NCBI GenBank assembly: GCA_025917655.1
Contig: CP084619.1
Span: 1,488,001-1,552,000 of the forward strand
Direction: 5' to 3'
DNA from: Chlorella sorokiniana
Lineage: Eukaryota > Chlorophyta > Trebouxiophyceae > Chlorellales > Chlorellaceae
DNA: 64,000 nucleotides
Part shown: one piece after another, positions 32,976 to 46,800 of the stretch
How positions within the stretch are numbered: position 1 is the stretch's first letter
Layout of the letters: each line of letters opens with the position of its first letter
Translations under genes and position numbers: made by a program
Notes under the pieces: generated by a model
Databases searched by the model: none
Told to the model about the DNA's origin: nothing
Seen by the model: only the letters and a program-made list of their open reading frames with translations

Positions 32976-35633
32976 TCATTCGCCTGCTGGCCCCAGTGGC
33001 TCATGCTCAGGCTCAAGCGCCACCCGCCGCTCGACAGAGATACAGAAGAGCTCTGGAACCCGCCGCTGGTCGCTGCATACTGCCGCTGGATGGTGCTTGA
33101 AGCTCAGGCGCCCATCGAACAGCTGCTGCCGCGACTCCATCTCCCCCCGCTGCAGCGGACAAGGGGCAGAGGGCGACAAAATCCGAGGGAAAAACGGACA
33201 GCAGCTGAACATGGTTTTATACTGATCATGTACCCGACCACTTAAGGGATCACACACGAAGGCAGCTGGCAGGCAGGGGGTGTGGGTGCTATGCCAGGCA
33301 GCACACAGCCGCCACAGCCCCTACCGCCCAAGCTCCCAGCGCGGCCACCCACCTCAGGCCGTACAGGTTGTGCAGCCCCTGCAGCCGCACCACGCTCCAC
33401 AGCCAGCGCAGCGAGTCACGGGCATGCGGCCGAACAGGCATGAACTTTACAGAGGCTGCGCCGCCGCCCGCCAGGCACAGTCGCTGCATACGAGGAAGGC
33501 AGGCGGGTAGAGTGCAGGACAGCCAGGAAAGAGGGAAAGCATAGACGTGACTGGCGCTTCAAATGGCGCCCCAGCAAGCAACACAGCAGCTTGCAAGTGT
33601 CGGTAGACCCATCTCCAGCCCGGCCAGCCCCACCTCTAGCAGCGGGCAATCTGGCAGGCAGGCGAGGAAGTGGTTGGCGGCCATGTCAGCAGCCTGCTTG
33701 GATTTGTCGTCCGCCTCCTCATCGCCCCTGCAAATCGCAGCAGGCAGCGCCCAGTCGAGAACCGTGGGAAAACCTGCCCCTTTTCCAACAGTCGGCCACT
33801 TTCAGCCTCCCGCTCTGCCAGATGCATTGTGGGCGGCCGCGCCAAAGCTGACGCCAGACGGACAAGGCTGGCGCGGAACCTCCAGGCGTGCCACGAACCG
33901 CCTTGCCCGCACAACACGAACCCTGGCCCCCACAACCCCTCCTGCCCACCAGATGTGCGGCGGCACGAAGCTGCCTTCACGGTACGGGCGCTCAAAGGTG
34001 GCGATGAGGCGGGCGTCATCCACCGGCGTGCCCAGCAGCAGCTCCTGGCAGCGCAGGTCCAAGCAGCGCACGCGGCCCCAAATGTCGTCGATGCACACGC
34101 CCAAGGCGCCGGGCTTCTCCAGTTGCAGCAGTTCCAGGCTGCGTGGGTAAGGAGAGGGGCAGAGGGGTAACGGCGGTGTGCAAAGCTAGAGTAAGGCCTT
34201 GCGTTGATTGCAGCGAAGAGTGCAACGTGCACAGTTGTGAGGCAGCTTTTGCTGTCAGGCCAGCCTCATTTGAAACGCAGATGCGTACCAGGTCACGTGG
34301 TCGGGAAGGCAAGGCACGCTCAGTGTACGGTTTTGGCTGTCGTACCGCAACCGCAGGCGCCGCACGCTGGCAGGCAGGTAATCCAGCTGAAAGTCTGAGA
34401 GGTGCAAGCATGCCAAAGGCCGATGTTCTTCGGCTAACAAAAGGGCATCACAAAGCAGGTGGCAACAGCAGGGCAGAAAGTCCATGGAAACCAAACGAAG
34501 TATGGAGGGCTTCATGAGCAGGCGACCTCACAGCGCACTACCGCATTTGGCGACTGCATGCAGGCTGGCAGCCAAGTCAAGGTACCCTACCTGCGAAGCT
34601 GCCTAGCGACAATTGCCTCAGCTGTTCCAGGCTGGAAAGCGCATCGCTGTTGAACACCGCGGGCTCGGCCGGGCTGCTCACCGGCGCTTCCAGGTGGAGG
34701 CACTGCACGGTGGGATGCGATGCATCCAACAGCTCATTGCAGGTCAGGGGGTCCTTGAAGTGACAGGAAGCATGCCCAGCAGTCTGCCTCTTTCACCTGC
34801 AGCTGCGTCAAGGAGACCAGCGACCAAAAGGGTGCGGGTCCCCCGGTGCCTTCCAACCCGGCCACGATGTCATTGCCGGCCAAGGGCGCAGGCATGCCGG
34901 GAGGACGCCCTGCACGCTGATCGCCTGCCTCGCCTGCCACGACGGCTTCTGAACTCCAAAGCTGCATGGCAATAGGCGAGGCGCGATGGCACATTCTGGA
35001 CTGTTGGCATGGCTGCGCAACAACAGAGGTGGGCAGCAGCGAAAAATCCCAAGCACACCTGGTCAAGGCCCTCTTCGACTCGCAGCACCCGCACAGGCAG
35101 CGACAACAGCCAGGGGAGCCAGTCTTCAGGCAGGACTGACACGTCCAGGTGTATGGGTGGGGGTGAGCCAGCAGCACCTGCGCGTGGAAGCACAGGCCAG
35201 CGGGAAAGTGAAGGCCCAGGCCCCGCTGGCAAGGCAGCCACAACAGAGGCGTCCGGGCCCAATGGCGCTGATCCATCCCAACACAGGCATTGCCTTCAAT
35301 CATCTGCATACGCTGAAGGCGGGCATCCACCTCTTGCCAGTGCCGGCATGTGCTTTTTACTGCCTGCCACTGCCGTATGAAGGCGCTCAGAGGCAATCCC
35401 GCTCCATCGCAAGGGTCTGGAGCGAAGAGATGCTGGAAAACGACAAGCAAGGCATCGGTTGGGAGGTGGCTGAAGTCGGGCTCCTCCATATGCGCAAGGG
35501 GAGCTGCAACGTCAGGGAACTGTGCAACTGAGTACCCCAAGACACCCTCAAAGGCTCCCTGCGATCGAAGCAGGGGGAGCATTGACTGAGTGGCACGCAG
35601 CGCACAGCGCAGCGGCCTGGCGGCCTTGATCAT
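32976..35633 (-). CDS. F-box / leucine-rich-repeat-like protein
   Basis: Probable substrate adaptor of an SCF ubiquitin ligase. From ATG 35633 the first exon reaches FSHLPTDALLVVFQHLF and QWQAVKSTCRHWQEVDARL, an F-box-like L(P)...L..IF...V...C..W pattern with an eight-residue insert. Later exons have LRR character: PPPIHLDVSVLPEDWLPWLL then SLPVRVLRVEEGLDQ; SHPTVQCLHLEAPVSS then LSSLEQLRQLSLGSFAG; LACLHLSDFQLDYLPASVRR then LRLRYDSQNRTLSVPCLPDH; and IWGRVRCLDLRCQELLLGTP. The last exon (after GTCCGCTGCAG) reads RGEMESRQQLFDGRLSFK and ends EPLGPAGE at 32976. Exon chaining in the middle is approximate. Confidence 0.65.
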
Positions 35634-35793
35634 ATCAGAAGTTGTATGCAGCAGCACAAATACAACTGAGGCAGCTGTACGTGGACTCAGCGCTCCCTGA
35701 CCACCACCACCATCACACGATCAAGCATGGGCGCTTTGCTTCCACGCCGCCGCAAAGTCTACGACAGCTCAGCAGTTGCCTCGGTGTCGCGAC
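35634..35793. promoter_or_regulatory. Short bidirectional promoter, F-box gene / CCCH gene
   Basis: Only about 160 bases separate the divergent starts (ATG 35633 minus, ATG 35794 plus), so both promoters must overlap. A CCA-rich stretch lies at 35699-35717. An in-frame TTG at 35776 extends the plus frame slightly. Confidence 0.4.
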
Positions 35794-38682
35794 ATGTCGG
35801 TGAGACTGAATGGCTGCCTGTCTGCGTTCCTATGCGATTTGTTATATTGCCCAATGAACAAAGGACAGTCACAGGGCAACAAGGCTGTGTCGCACACTGG
35901 CTACCTTTCAGGACGCAGCAATTTTCGGCTGCAGCGCGTTCAAGATGACTCACAGCCGTCAAAGATCAGTCCTGGTCCGCAGGCTACCGTCCCAGAGCAG
36001 CAGACTATCAAGTTCGGGAAGACCAAGCTCGTGCGAGCCAGCCCCGCCCTCATAGCTCAGCTCAGACAGCAGGCAGCTGAACGCGCCGCATCTCAGGCTG
36101 TGCGCCCGCAAGCAAGGACTGCCCACGCAGCCGCTCAAGCCCGGGCAGGCGGGTCCCGCTCCGCTGGCCAACCAACAGCAGCATCACAGTTTCCAGCTGC
36201 GGTGGGAGGTGTGATAACAGCCCGCAAACACACCTGGACACGGTTGCCTCAACAGCAGCAACGCCAGCCTGTTACGGAACCGAACCCCACTCTCAGGAGT
36301 GCTGGGCTTCCAGGGGCGGCAGGGCGCCGTGAGGAAGGGCATGGTCGCGATGCTCGCACAGAGCCAAAGGCAGGAGGCGCAGCAGCCCTTCCAGCAAGAC
36401 GAGCAGCACCACCTGTTGGATCAGCAGCTACACCATTAGGCGCACCCTCCGCAGCCCCACGCGCGCAGCCCAGCAGGCAGGGCCAGACTGTGTCGCTGCT
36501 GAGCGATAGCAGCGGCGGCCAGCAGCGAGTGCTGGTCTACCAGAAGGGCAGGGGCGGCAAGAGTCTGCACCGCGCGGCTGTCAAAGCAGCGGGGAGCCGC
36601 GGCCTGACGTGGCGCAACCCTTCGGCAGGTGCCATTGTGCAGGCAGCAGCTGCTGCGACCCCTGGCACGCCTGGGAGAAGATCAGGAACACATCATCCAG
36701 CTGCCAGCAGTACTGCGGCATCTGTCCTGACCCACGCTGCCACAGCTGGCGTGCCACAGCAGAGGAGCCGCACGTGGCACAAGTATGCGCGAGTGGCGAC
36801 AGCAGCGGGGACACCGCCTGCGCACACTGCTGTGGCATGGAAGGGGGCCGGGCTCCAAGCAGCGGGCAGGCGCGGCGCAACGTGTCAACGCCACGCCCAT
36901 TGGCGGGCGGTGGCAAGCTACTCCGGCTGGGAACTGCAGTTTACAAGGCAAGCCGGCACCTGCCTGCTTTACCAAAGGGGGATGTTTTGTGATGGAGCTC
37001 TGTGGTGTGCCGCCTTGGGCATCTGCAGGCGATGCAGGCCCCACCCACCCCCCTTGTCCTGCGCTCCACAGGTGTTGGGCAGCGGCAGGTCACGCTCGCT
37101 GAAGCGCCAGCCCAGTCAGCAGCAGATTCAATTGCTGTCTCCGCAGCAGGAACAGCCGCAGGGAGCGCAGCCTCTGCAGCGGCAACAACGGCTTCAGCCA
37201 CAGCAGCACGCACAGGCAGCAGCTCAGCATGCTGCACCACTAGGCCTTGCGCTTCCGGGTGGCACGCGCCGTCTGTCACGCTTCAAGCTCATTTCCGCTG
37301 CGGCGACGGCAGCGATGGTGGGCCAGCCCCGCAAGCAGCGATCACCGGCTGGCAGAAGCAAAACGCCTGGTGCTCTGGCAGCAGATTTGAGGGTGGCCGG
37401 CGGAGTCAGCAAGCTGGCAAGCTCTCTTGCAAAGCAGCGGCAGGCTGCTGTGGTGGCAGCAGGCGCGGGCGCGGCGCCAAGGGGAAGGGCAAGCTGCAGA
37501 TTGTGTACTGCCCAATTTACTGCCGTACCGGAAAGTGCGAGCGCCGCGGCAAAGGCTGCCCCTTCAGGTGAGCCTGGGTGCTTCTGCATGACACATGGAT
37601 GTCACTGGTGGGGCCGCCGCACCGTGCCGAGGTGGACGCATGGCGTCGTCTGCCTGCCACTGCCCGGAAAACTGCACTCAACTGCTGCCCTGCAAGCCGA
37701 CAGCGCCTTGCATCTGCAGGCACGACAGCACCAAGCGAGCAGTTTGCCCCAACTGGCTGCGCGGCCGCTGCGAGGCGGGAACCCGCTGCGCGCTGCAGCA
37801 CCAGCGCGTGCCGGCGCTCATGCCCATCTGCATGCACTTCTTGAAGGCGCGCTGCAGCGCCGGCATGCGCTTGCAGCAGCATGCTGTCTGCCGCGCTTTC
37901 CTACACTTCCCAGGGCCCATTCAAGCACGACAGCTGCACGACAGCACCCATGCCGTGACCTCCAGACACGCCTTGAGAGCGTCCCTAGCTGGACTTTGCG
38001 CTGCAGACTCGGTCACATCAACAACCTTGCAATTTTATTGTGCTGTTGTGCAGGGCCGCTGCACCGCCGCCTCCTGCCCCTACTTGCACGTCAACCTGCC
38101 CCCAGTGCCCCCGTGTGCAAGCGCTTCCTGCGCGGCTATTGCCCCGCTGGTTCCGCCTGCCCCCACAAGCACTACACGCTGCGCATGGTGCGCGAGGAAA
38201 AGAGCCTGGATGCAGCACCAGCGGGCGGGACAGGGAATCGCGCCAAAGCCAAGGCAAGCACTTGCTAGGTGTAGCGCTGCTGCCAGTTTGCCGTTGACCT
38301 GCCAGCCGCCTGCACAAGCCCTGCCTCGTTCAATGCCTTGCGGCTCCCATGCTGTGCTGGCCCGCAACCTGCTTGCATGCAGGCCGGCAACAATGGCAGG
38401 AAGCGGGCAGCGGCGCGATACTTTGGAGGAGAGGACAATGCAGCTCCAACCTTGACCTCTGGCTCCGAGCTGAGTGGTGGGGAAGGAGAGGACAGCTGGG
38501 AGGGGAAGGCGGAGGCGGGGCAGCCGTCGCAGCCGTCAGCCAAGCGCCCACGCCCCATGGCGGCAGCCGATGCAGCAACAGGAGCGGTAGACGGCCACAG
38601 CGGCGCAGGTGAGCAAGAGCAGCGGCAGGCGGCTGTGCTTGAGCCGTCGTTCCTGCTGGGCAGCTATGTGGCGCTGGACTGA
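35794..38682 (+). CDS. CCCH zinc-finger protein, ZC3H3 / plant C3H7 type
   Basis: Family members bind RNA and act in mRNA 3' processing and nuclear export. A long low-complexity region (Ala, Gln, Arg, Pro) fills the first 550 or so residues. The C-terminal part has clustered CCCH fingers: CPIYCRTGKCERRGKGCPFR spliced to H; then CPNWLRGRCEAGTRCALQH; ICMHFLKARC; GRCTAASCPYLHVN; and CKRFLRGYCPAGSACPHKH. The finger order and the CPYLHVN...C..FL.GYCP.G..C..KH phrase match ZC3H3. A C-run frame change near 38108 is a probable lost base. The last intron seems to use a GC donor (AAAGCCAAG|GCAAGC, about 38253) to reach AGNNGRKRAAARYFGGED and a tail ending at 38682; otherwise translation stops after KASTC near 38268. 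Start choice (35794, or 35853) is uncertain. Confidence 0.74.
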
Positions 38683-38749
38683 GCGACGTTGGGCTGCGGG
38701 GCCCGCTGGCTAGCACAGGGCACATGGGTTACTTCATGTCGGCATGTGC

Positions 38750-38754
38750 TGTAA
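38750..38754 (+). terminator. TGTAA poly(A) signal of the CCCH gene
   Basis: 68 bases after the stop at 38682. Confidence 0.6.
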
Positions 38755-38771
38755 ACATGTACACTCCCAAC

Positions 38772-38776
38772 TTACA
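38772..38776 (-). terminator. TGTAA poly(A) signal of the IPP isomerase gene
   Basis: Minus-strand TGTAA, about 320 bases after the isomerase stop and 17 bases from the opposite-strand signal of the CCCH gene. Confidence 0.5.
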
Positions 38777-39093
38777 ATCTCCAACAGTCGGGACGGGAGG
38801 GGACTCACAGTGCGAGTGAATGCGCTCGCTGCGTGCCCGTTGCACCTGGGTTGTCCAACCATCGAAATCCCCTTGACAAAGGGGGCAGAGGCTGCCCTGC
38901 TGGCGCCCCTCCGCCGCAGCGGTCATTGACTTTGACGGGGGATAGCATGGGAAAGCGGGCTGGCAACTGCAGCCCACCGCAGGATATCCCAGCTGCTGAC
39001 CGGCACCAGCCTGGGCAACATTTGTTGGCTGCCCATGCCATTCGGATTGTGTGAAAGCCACGGCGGCAGCGCTGGTCCCGGGAGGGGGCGGGG

Positions 39094-41029
<1,936 letters not shown>

Positions 41030-41270
41030 CAAGGAGGCCCTGGCCTGCTGCGGCTATAAAAAGGAGTGAAATCCAGGGGGTGCTGCTTTGACAGACCCTG
41101 CTGAGCCGGAAGCCGTATCGTTGCCTTTAAAGCGACGTTAGAAGTGATCAAACGGTGAATTGAAGATCGGTCATTTTTATGCTCGCCTGTGCTGTGAATG
41201 AAACGAGAAGGACACAGCAGACATATTTCCTCTCCACACTGACACACCATTCAAGCATTAATGCTTCACC
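41030..41270. promoter_or_regulatory. Short bidirectional promoter, isomerase / methyltransferase
   Basis: The 241 bases between the divergent ATGs are AT-richer than the exons. There is a CTATAAAAAG stretch at 41051-41060 (TATA-like on the plus strand) and TTTTTATGC near 41173. Confidence 0.45.
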
Positions 41271-43750
41271 ATGTTGCGATCAGCTTACGATGCGGCTTTT
41301 AAGGGAGCTCTGGCTGTCACAGAGCGAGATGTGCTGCCTGACTTAATCGTGCGCCGGGGCATCCGCTACTTGCTGAGCCAGCGAGTCATGGAGGTGCGTC
41401 CAAGAGGCATCACGTGGCCGAGACAGTGGCGCATTCGGCAACTGGCGCCCCCACTTGGGCCTCGCCGGCACCCCGTGCTCTGCCTCCGCCGCCCGGCGCC
41501 TGCAGCATGCAGCCTAGCCCCTTGCCCCAACCCAGCCCCTTCTGTTTCTCCTGCAGACTTCGGGCCTTCCCGCAGAGGAGCACTTTGCCAAGCTGCAAGC
41601 CTTTCATGACGAGCTGGCGGGAATGCCGGTGGCGGTGCAGGTTTGTGAGCCAACCTGGCCTGCAGCAGCTCCAGTCGGCATGGCCCTGTGGGGGACCCCT
41701 CCTCGCCCACCACGGCCCACGTGCTCCGTGACCGCCATTGGCTTCCCAAACTGCCTGCCATGCCCGGGGTTTGCCTGCGCAGACAGCCGCCGCCAACGAG
41801 CAGCACTACGAAGTTCCAACCGAGTACTTCCTGGCGGTGCTGGGCCCGCACCGCAAGTACTCCTCCTGCCTCTACGAGAAGCCAGACGCCAGCCTGGCGG
41901 AGGCGGAGGCCGCCATGCTGGAGCTGTGCTGCCAACGAGCACAGCTGGAGGATGGGCAGCAGGTGGACGGGCTGGGGGCACAGCACTGCTGGGGCTGTCC
42001 CGGCACTCGGCGTCCCCGCCAGCAACAGCGGGCTGCGAGGGCGCCTCGGCCCGGCTGCCCTGCGCCGTCCTCAGGCCTGCGCCCCCTCTTCTCCCGCTGC
42101 GCTCCCCGCGTGCCGCCAGGTGCTGGAGCTGGGCTGCGGCTGGGGCTCTTGGAGCCTCTTCATGGCGGCCAAGTACCCGCGCAGCTCCATCACCGCTGTG
42201 TCCAACTCCCGCACCCAGCGGGCCCACATCACCGCCGAGGCGGAGTGAGCGGCAGCAGCCGCTGTCGGGGGCTGGCTGCACGGAAGATCAGCCGTGTCGC
42301 GCGGCTGCTGGTGTCGCTGCTGCCGCTGCGGCGCCTCGCCGGCACGCTGCACCTCCGCGCCTGTGCCGACGCTCCCTCCCTGCTCGTCACCATGAGTGCC
42401 CTGCGTGCAGGCGGCGCGGCCTGACCAACCTGCAGGTGGTCACCGCAGACCTCGTGGACTTCCAGGCCCCCGCCCCGGCACCTACCACCGCGTGGTGTCC
42501 ATTGAGTGCTTTGAGCACATGAAGGCAAGTGGGGCTGGTCGAACTATGGCCCGCTGGCTGTCCAGGGGCTGATCCTGTCTGGTAACAGTCTGATTGCACG
42601 CGCCCCCTGCCCGCCCCCACCCCGAGCAGAACTACAAGGAGCTGTTTCACCGCATTGCCTCCTGGCTGCGCCCTGAGGGCCTCCTCTTCTTCCACATCTT
42701 TGTGCACGCCCGCGGCCTGCCATACCACTATGAGGCAGGCAGGGTGGGGGTGGTGTTGGTTGGCAGTGTTGTTCTGTTTGCGGAGGGTCAGGACACGGGG
42801 GAGCTAGCCAAGGGAAGGGACTTGGCCAGCATGGCATGGCGCCTGGCTGATGCACATCCTGTCAAGTTGGCTTTCCCCTCGTCGCCCTGCACTACCGCAG
42901 GTGAAGGGCGAGGACGACTGGATGACAAAATACTTCTTCTGTGAGTGCCTGCTGCTCCGGGGGCAACCGGTCTGCCTGGCGTCAAGCAGAGACCTTGATG
43001 CCTGCATCTCCTGCCCCGGTTTGCCACAGTCACAGGAGTCGAGATTGTGCTGCGTCCAGCCGCCGCAGCTTGCGAGCTTGCCTGCCGCTTGCTCTTGATC
43101 CCACCATCACGATGCCGCCGCCCCTTGGTCGCCGCTGCAGCCGGCGGCACCATGCCCTCAATCGAGCTGATGCTGCTGTTCCAGGACGACATCGCATGCC
43201 AGCAGCAGTGGTGAGCTGCCAGGCAGCCGCCCCACCCAGCTCTCCCCTCCCACGCCCGTTTGTCGCCTGATGGCGCGGACAGGGCAACATGCCGCCCAGC
43301 AGGGCTGCCGCCGCCGCGCATGCCTCAAGGGTCTGCTGTGCGGTGCGCCGCTGCCGCTGCAGGTACGTCAACGGCACGCACTACAGCCGCACGTTGGAGG
43401 ACTGGCTGAAGCTGCATGATGGCGCACGCAAGCAGATCATGCCGCTGTTTGAGCAGACGTACGGCAAAGACCAGGTTGGTGGGGATCAGGGCGACGGGGC
43501 ACGCAGCACCTGCGGCGGGGGGTGGGGCGCAGGATGCGCTGCAACAGGCACAGGCCGACCTGCCCGCCTTGCGCCTCGAGTGCCACGCACGTGCCTGTTG
43601 GGGGTGACTGCCCTTCATGCTGTGCGTGGGCTGCAGGCGCTCAAGTGGTTTGTGTACTGGCGCCTCTTCTACCTGGCCTGCTCAGAGCTATTCAAGTACA
43701 ATGGCGGCAACGAGTGGGGCGTGGCCCACATGCTGTACAAGAAACGGTAG
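41271..43750 (+). CDS. SAM-dependent methyltransferase, coclaurine-N-methyltransferase-like (CFA-synthase family)
   Basis: About ten exons match the plant CNMT-like family end to end. ATG 41271 gives MLRSAYDAAFKGAL; then ANEQHYEVPTEYFLAVLGP and RKYSSCLYEKPDASLAEAE; motif I is VLELGCGWGSWSLFMAAKYP; then SNSRTQRAHITAEA and RGLTNLQVVTADLVDFQ; YHRVVSIECFEHMK; NYKELFHRIASWLRPEGLLF; VKGEDDWMTKYFF; GGTMPSIELMLLFQDDIA; HYSRTLEDWLKLHD; and ALKWFVYWRLFYLACSELF ending WGVAHMLYKKR at 43750. One C-run frame change lies near 42470. Green algae are not known for benzylisoquinoline alkaloids, so the true substrate is likely another amine or lipid. A TGTAA follows 48 bases after the stop. Confidence 0.92.
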
Positions 43751-43797
43751 CAGCCAGCAGCATCTGTGTTGCGGATTGGGCCGAGCGCTTTTGATAT

Positions 43798-43802
43798 TGT
43801 AA
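43798..43802 (+). terminator. TGTAA poly(A) signal of the methyltransferase gene
   Basis: 48 bases after the stop at 43750, with the convergent CoA-transferase stop at 43894 shortly beyond. Confidence 0.65.
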
Positions 43803-43893
43803 TGCGCCTGCCGCAGTCTGGCCCGGACTTTGGTTGCAAGTAGCGATTGCATTTGGTTCAGCAGTCAGCGTCACTCGCAAATTGTGCATGCCG

Positions 43894-46800
43894 TCAAACC
43901 GCAAAAATAGCAGCTGGCATGGGCTTCACCGATCGAATCAGGGGCTTAAATTCCATGTGAGCCAGAATGTCGCGTTCTGCGTTGGAAGAGTGATGAGGTG
44001 AAGGCACATCATCTTCACAAAGCAACTACGCAGGCAAGCTGCAGCATGAAGCAGCTGAAGCCGGAACATCGACTTGGTTACACGCGCAGCAGCACAGCAG
44101 GAGGGTCCCTACCGATGTTCATGCCAGGGGCCACCTCAACAAGCTCCAACGTGGCAGCGTCGGCACCACCCTCCTGCTGATGCGTGATGCGGAAGACTGC
44201 TCGCTCAGTGATGAACAAAACTGTCCGCCCATTGGCTGCGGAACCAGTGGAATAGGAAGGCGATAGCCGTGGCAAGACAGGCGGTTCAGACTTGGGAACT
44301 GTGGAAAAAGTGGGCGGCAACACAGACTAGCTGTTGCATGCAGCATTCCCGCAGCGTGCTAGAGACAGCAAACCTGAGGCCCCTGCAAACGTCTTCTCAT
44401 GCACCGCTCGCCGGAACTTCTGCAGCCGCCCCTCCTGCTTTATGACTAGCTGGCCAGCCTCCACCGCTACCTGCACAGACGGTCCGCAGCACTCGCCGTT
44501 GCAGCTCAGATGTGCTGGACAACTGCAGGCACAGTTTGCCCATGTGCAGCGCTGCAGCCGGCGGCTGGCTGCCCTGCAAGCAGCGTTCTGTGCATGCGGC
44601 AGGGGCGCCGCTCACCTTGAGGCCGCCGCTTGTGAAGGTGCCCAGGAAGCAAACCTTGCGCGCGGTCTGGGAGATGTCGATGAAGCCCCCGCAGCCCGGC
44701 ATGCGCCCCGCCCCAAAGTTGCTCACGTTGACGTTGCCCGCTGGGTCGGCCTGCGTCGGCAAAAGTCACTTGAAGCGCTGCGGCGGCTACGCACCGCTCA
44801 ATGGCGCGGCGGCGCTTGGCCCCGAGCCCCACAAGCAAGAGGGTTCGGGGCGGGGGGTGGGCGGGTGGGACAGCGGCGGTGCGCTTCTGCAGCCTGCGCA
44901 CCTCCGCCAGCCCCAGGCAGGCAATGTCCACGCCGCTGCCGTTGTAGAAGTCGATCATGCTGGCGGTGGGGATCAGACAAGCTGCGCAGCATGCAGGGCA
45001 GGTGGGCGTCAAGCTGACACGCAGCTGGATGAGGGGAGGCATGCTGGCCAGGCGCGCAGCTGGTGGAAACATGCGCCAAAGCCGCCCCCTCCCGCCACCC
45101 GCCACCAACGCATAGCTAAGTCAGGAAGCAACAGGCCGTGCAGCGTCTGCGATCGCACCAGGGTTGTGCGAGGATCCGAATCGCAAGCCTCCGCCAGGGA
45201 TGCCGCCAAAAGCACCCGCCTGTTGTTGAACGGCAGCATGAGGGCAGCATGAGGGCAGCGCACCGGGGCTTCAGTGGATGCGACGTCTGGCTTGCAGCGC
45301 TGGGCAGCCCTGCACGCGGCAGGCGGCGCGCGCAGCTGGCAGATGCATACCTCGGTGGAAAGCGTGACTGAGGCAGCGTGCGGGTTCTGCGCCGCCCCAT
45401 GCGTTGCCACCATGACCGCAACGCCCTGGAATTCGATGGGACCCCCAGCATTGGCAAACTGACTGAGGGCCTGGGGCGAGCAGGAAAACGGCTGGCAGCC
45501 TGACCGGGGCCGGCAGGGGCACTCAGAGTTGACCTGGGCAACAACAACACATGCTCAGGCAGCATGATGGCCGCAAGGGCGCATGCCCACCTCAGGCATT
45601 CCCACGCCTAGGTTTACTATGCAGTTGGGGCGATCAATCTCCAGCATGGCCCTGGCAGGAAGGCAGAGAGGCACATGGGAGCTAGAACCGCTCAGCCCAG
45701 CCCCTTCTTGTCTGCCTCACTGCACTGTGCGGCGCCGAGCCTGCCTGGAGCGTTGCAGACGTGCATCCAACCGCACAACGGATGAGCCATGCGGTCCAGC
45801 AGTGGGGCTCCCGTGCCGCGCCCGCGCCCAGCCACCCACCTGTGTGCGATGATGCGCCGCTCGTCCAGAGGCAGCGCAGGGATGCTGTGCAGCGGCGACC
45901 GCACCTCGCCGCTCAGGCTGCCGTCGTAGGCCGCCTCTCGGAACGACTGCCAGTGCAGCTCAGGGGGCGCAACAACCACCTGCAGCCAGGGGGCAGGGGC
46001 CGCATGCCGCAAACGCCTCACATAAGCTGTGAAAGGGTGTGGCAGGCGCGTCGGTGTGCGCTTGCAGCACAGCCGGCAGCCAGCTTGCAGGCAGCCGCCG
46101 CGGCAAGAGGATGTCGCGCGCGCCGCCCGCAGCGCCAGCCGCATGTGCCGCTCACCCGATCCACGAGGGCGCCCGGCAGGTGGACGGCCTTGGGGTGCAG
46201 GGTGCCGCGGTCCACCACCCTCTCCACCTGCACGCAGCGTGGCGCTGGGAGGCCGCCCCTTCCATGGGCCCCTTGCTGGAAAGCGCATGTCGGAGCGGCG
46301 CATGCCCTCTGGCCAGGAGGCGCCCTCGGTCTTCCCGCAGGCAGCTTGAGCCTCAGGCCCAGCATCCCTCCCAGCGCACGGCCCACGCCGCCGCCGCTCC
46401 TCGCCTGCACGACGACCAGGCCGCCGCTGTTGTGCGCCGCCATGGCCTGGTTCAGCTGGTCCGTGAGGAGGGCCTCCCTCTCAAAGGACACGTTGCCGTC
46501 CAGGTCGGCGGTGGTGCCGCGCAGCAGGGCGACCGAAATCTCCCTGGGGGCCTTGGACAAGGAGGAAACGGCACAAGGGGGTGCAACACACAAAAAGAAA
46601 GCCTCACTTCTACACTTTCAATCGGGTGGAAAGCTGGGTGATGCCAGGGAGCTAGGGAGTTGGGTGATGCGCAGGCCTGCTGAGCGCCCGAAGCTGCGGC
46701 TGTGCAGCTGCTGCACACACCTCGTACCACAGCAGCTCGCGACTCCCAAGCCGCAGCAGGTGCACCATGTCGCGCGTGGTGCAGCTGTTCAGCTTGCCGC

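Larger units (their letters stand above)
38683..39093. other. Convergent 3' region, CCCH gene / isomerase
   Basis: About 410 bases carry the 3' UTRs of both genes with facing TGTAA signals. No separate gene is supported. Confidence 0.5.
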
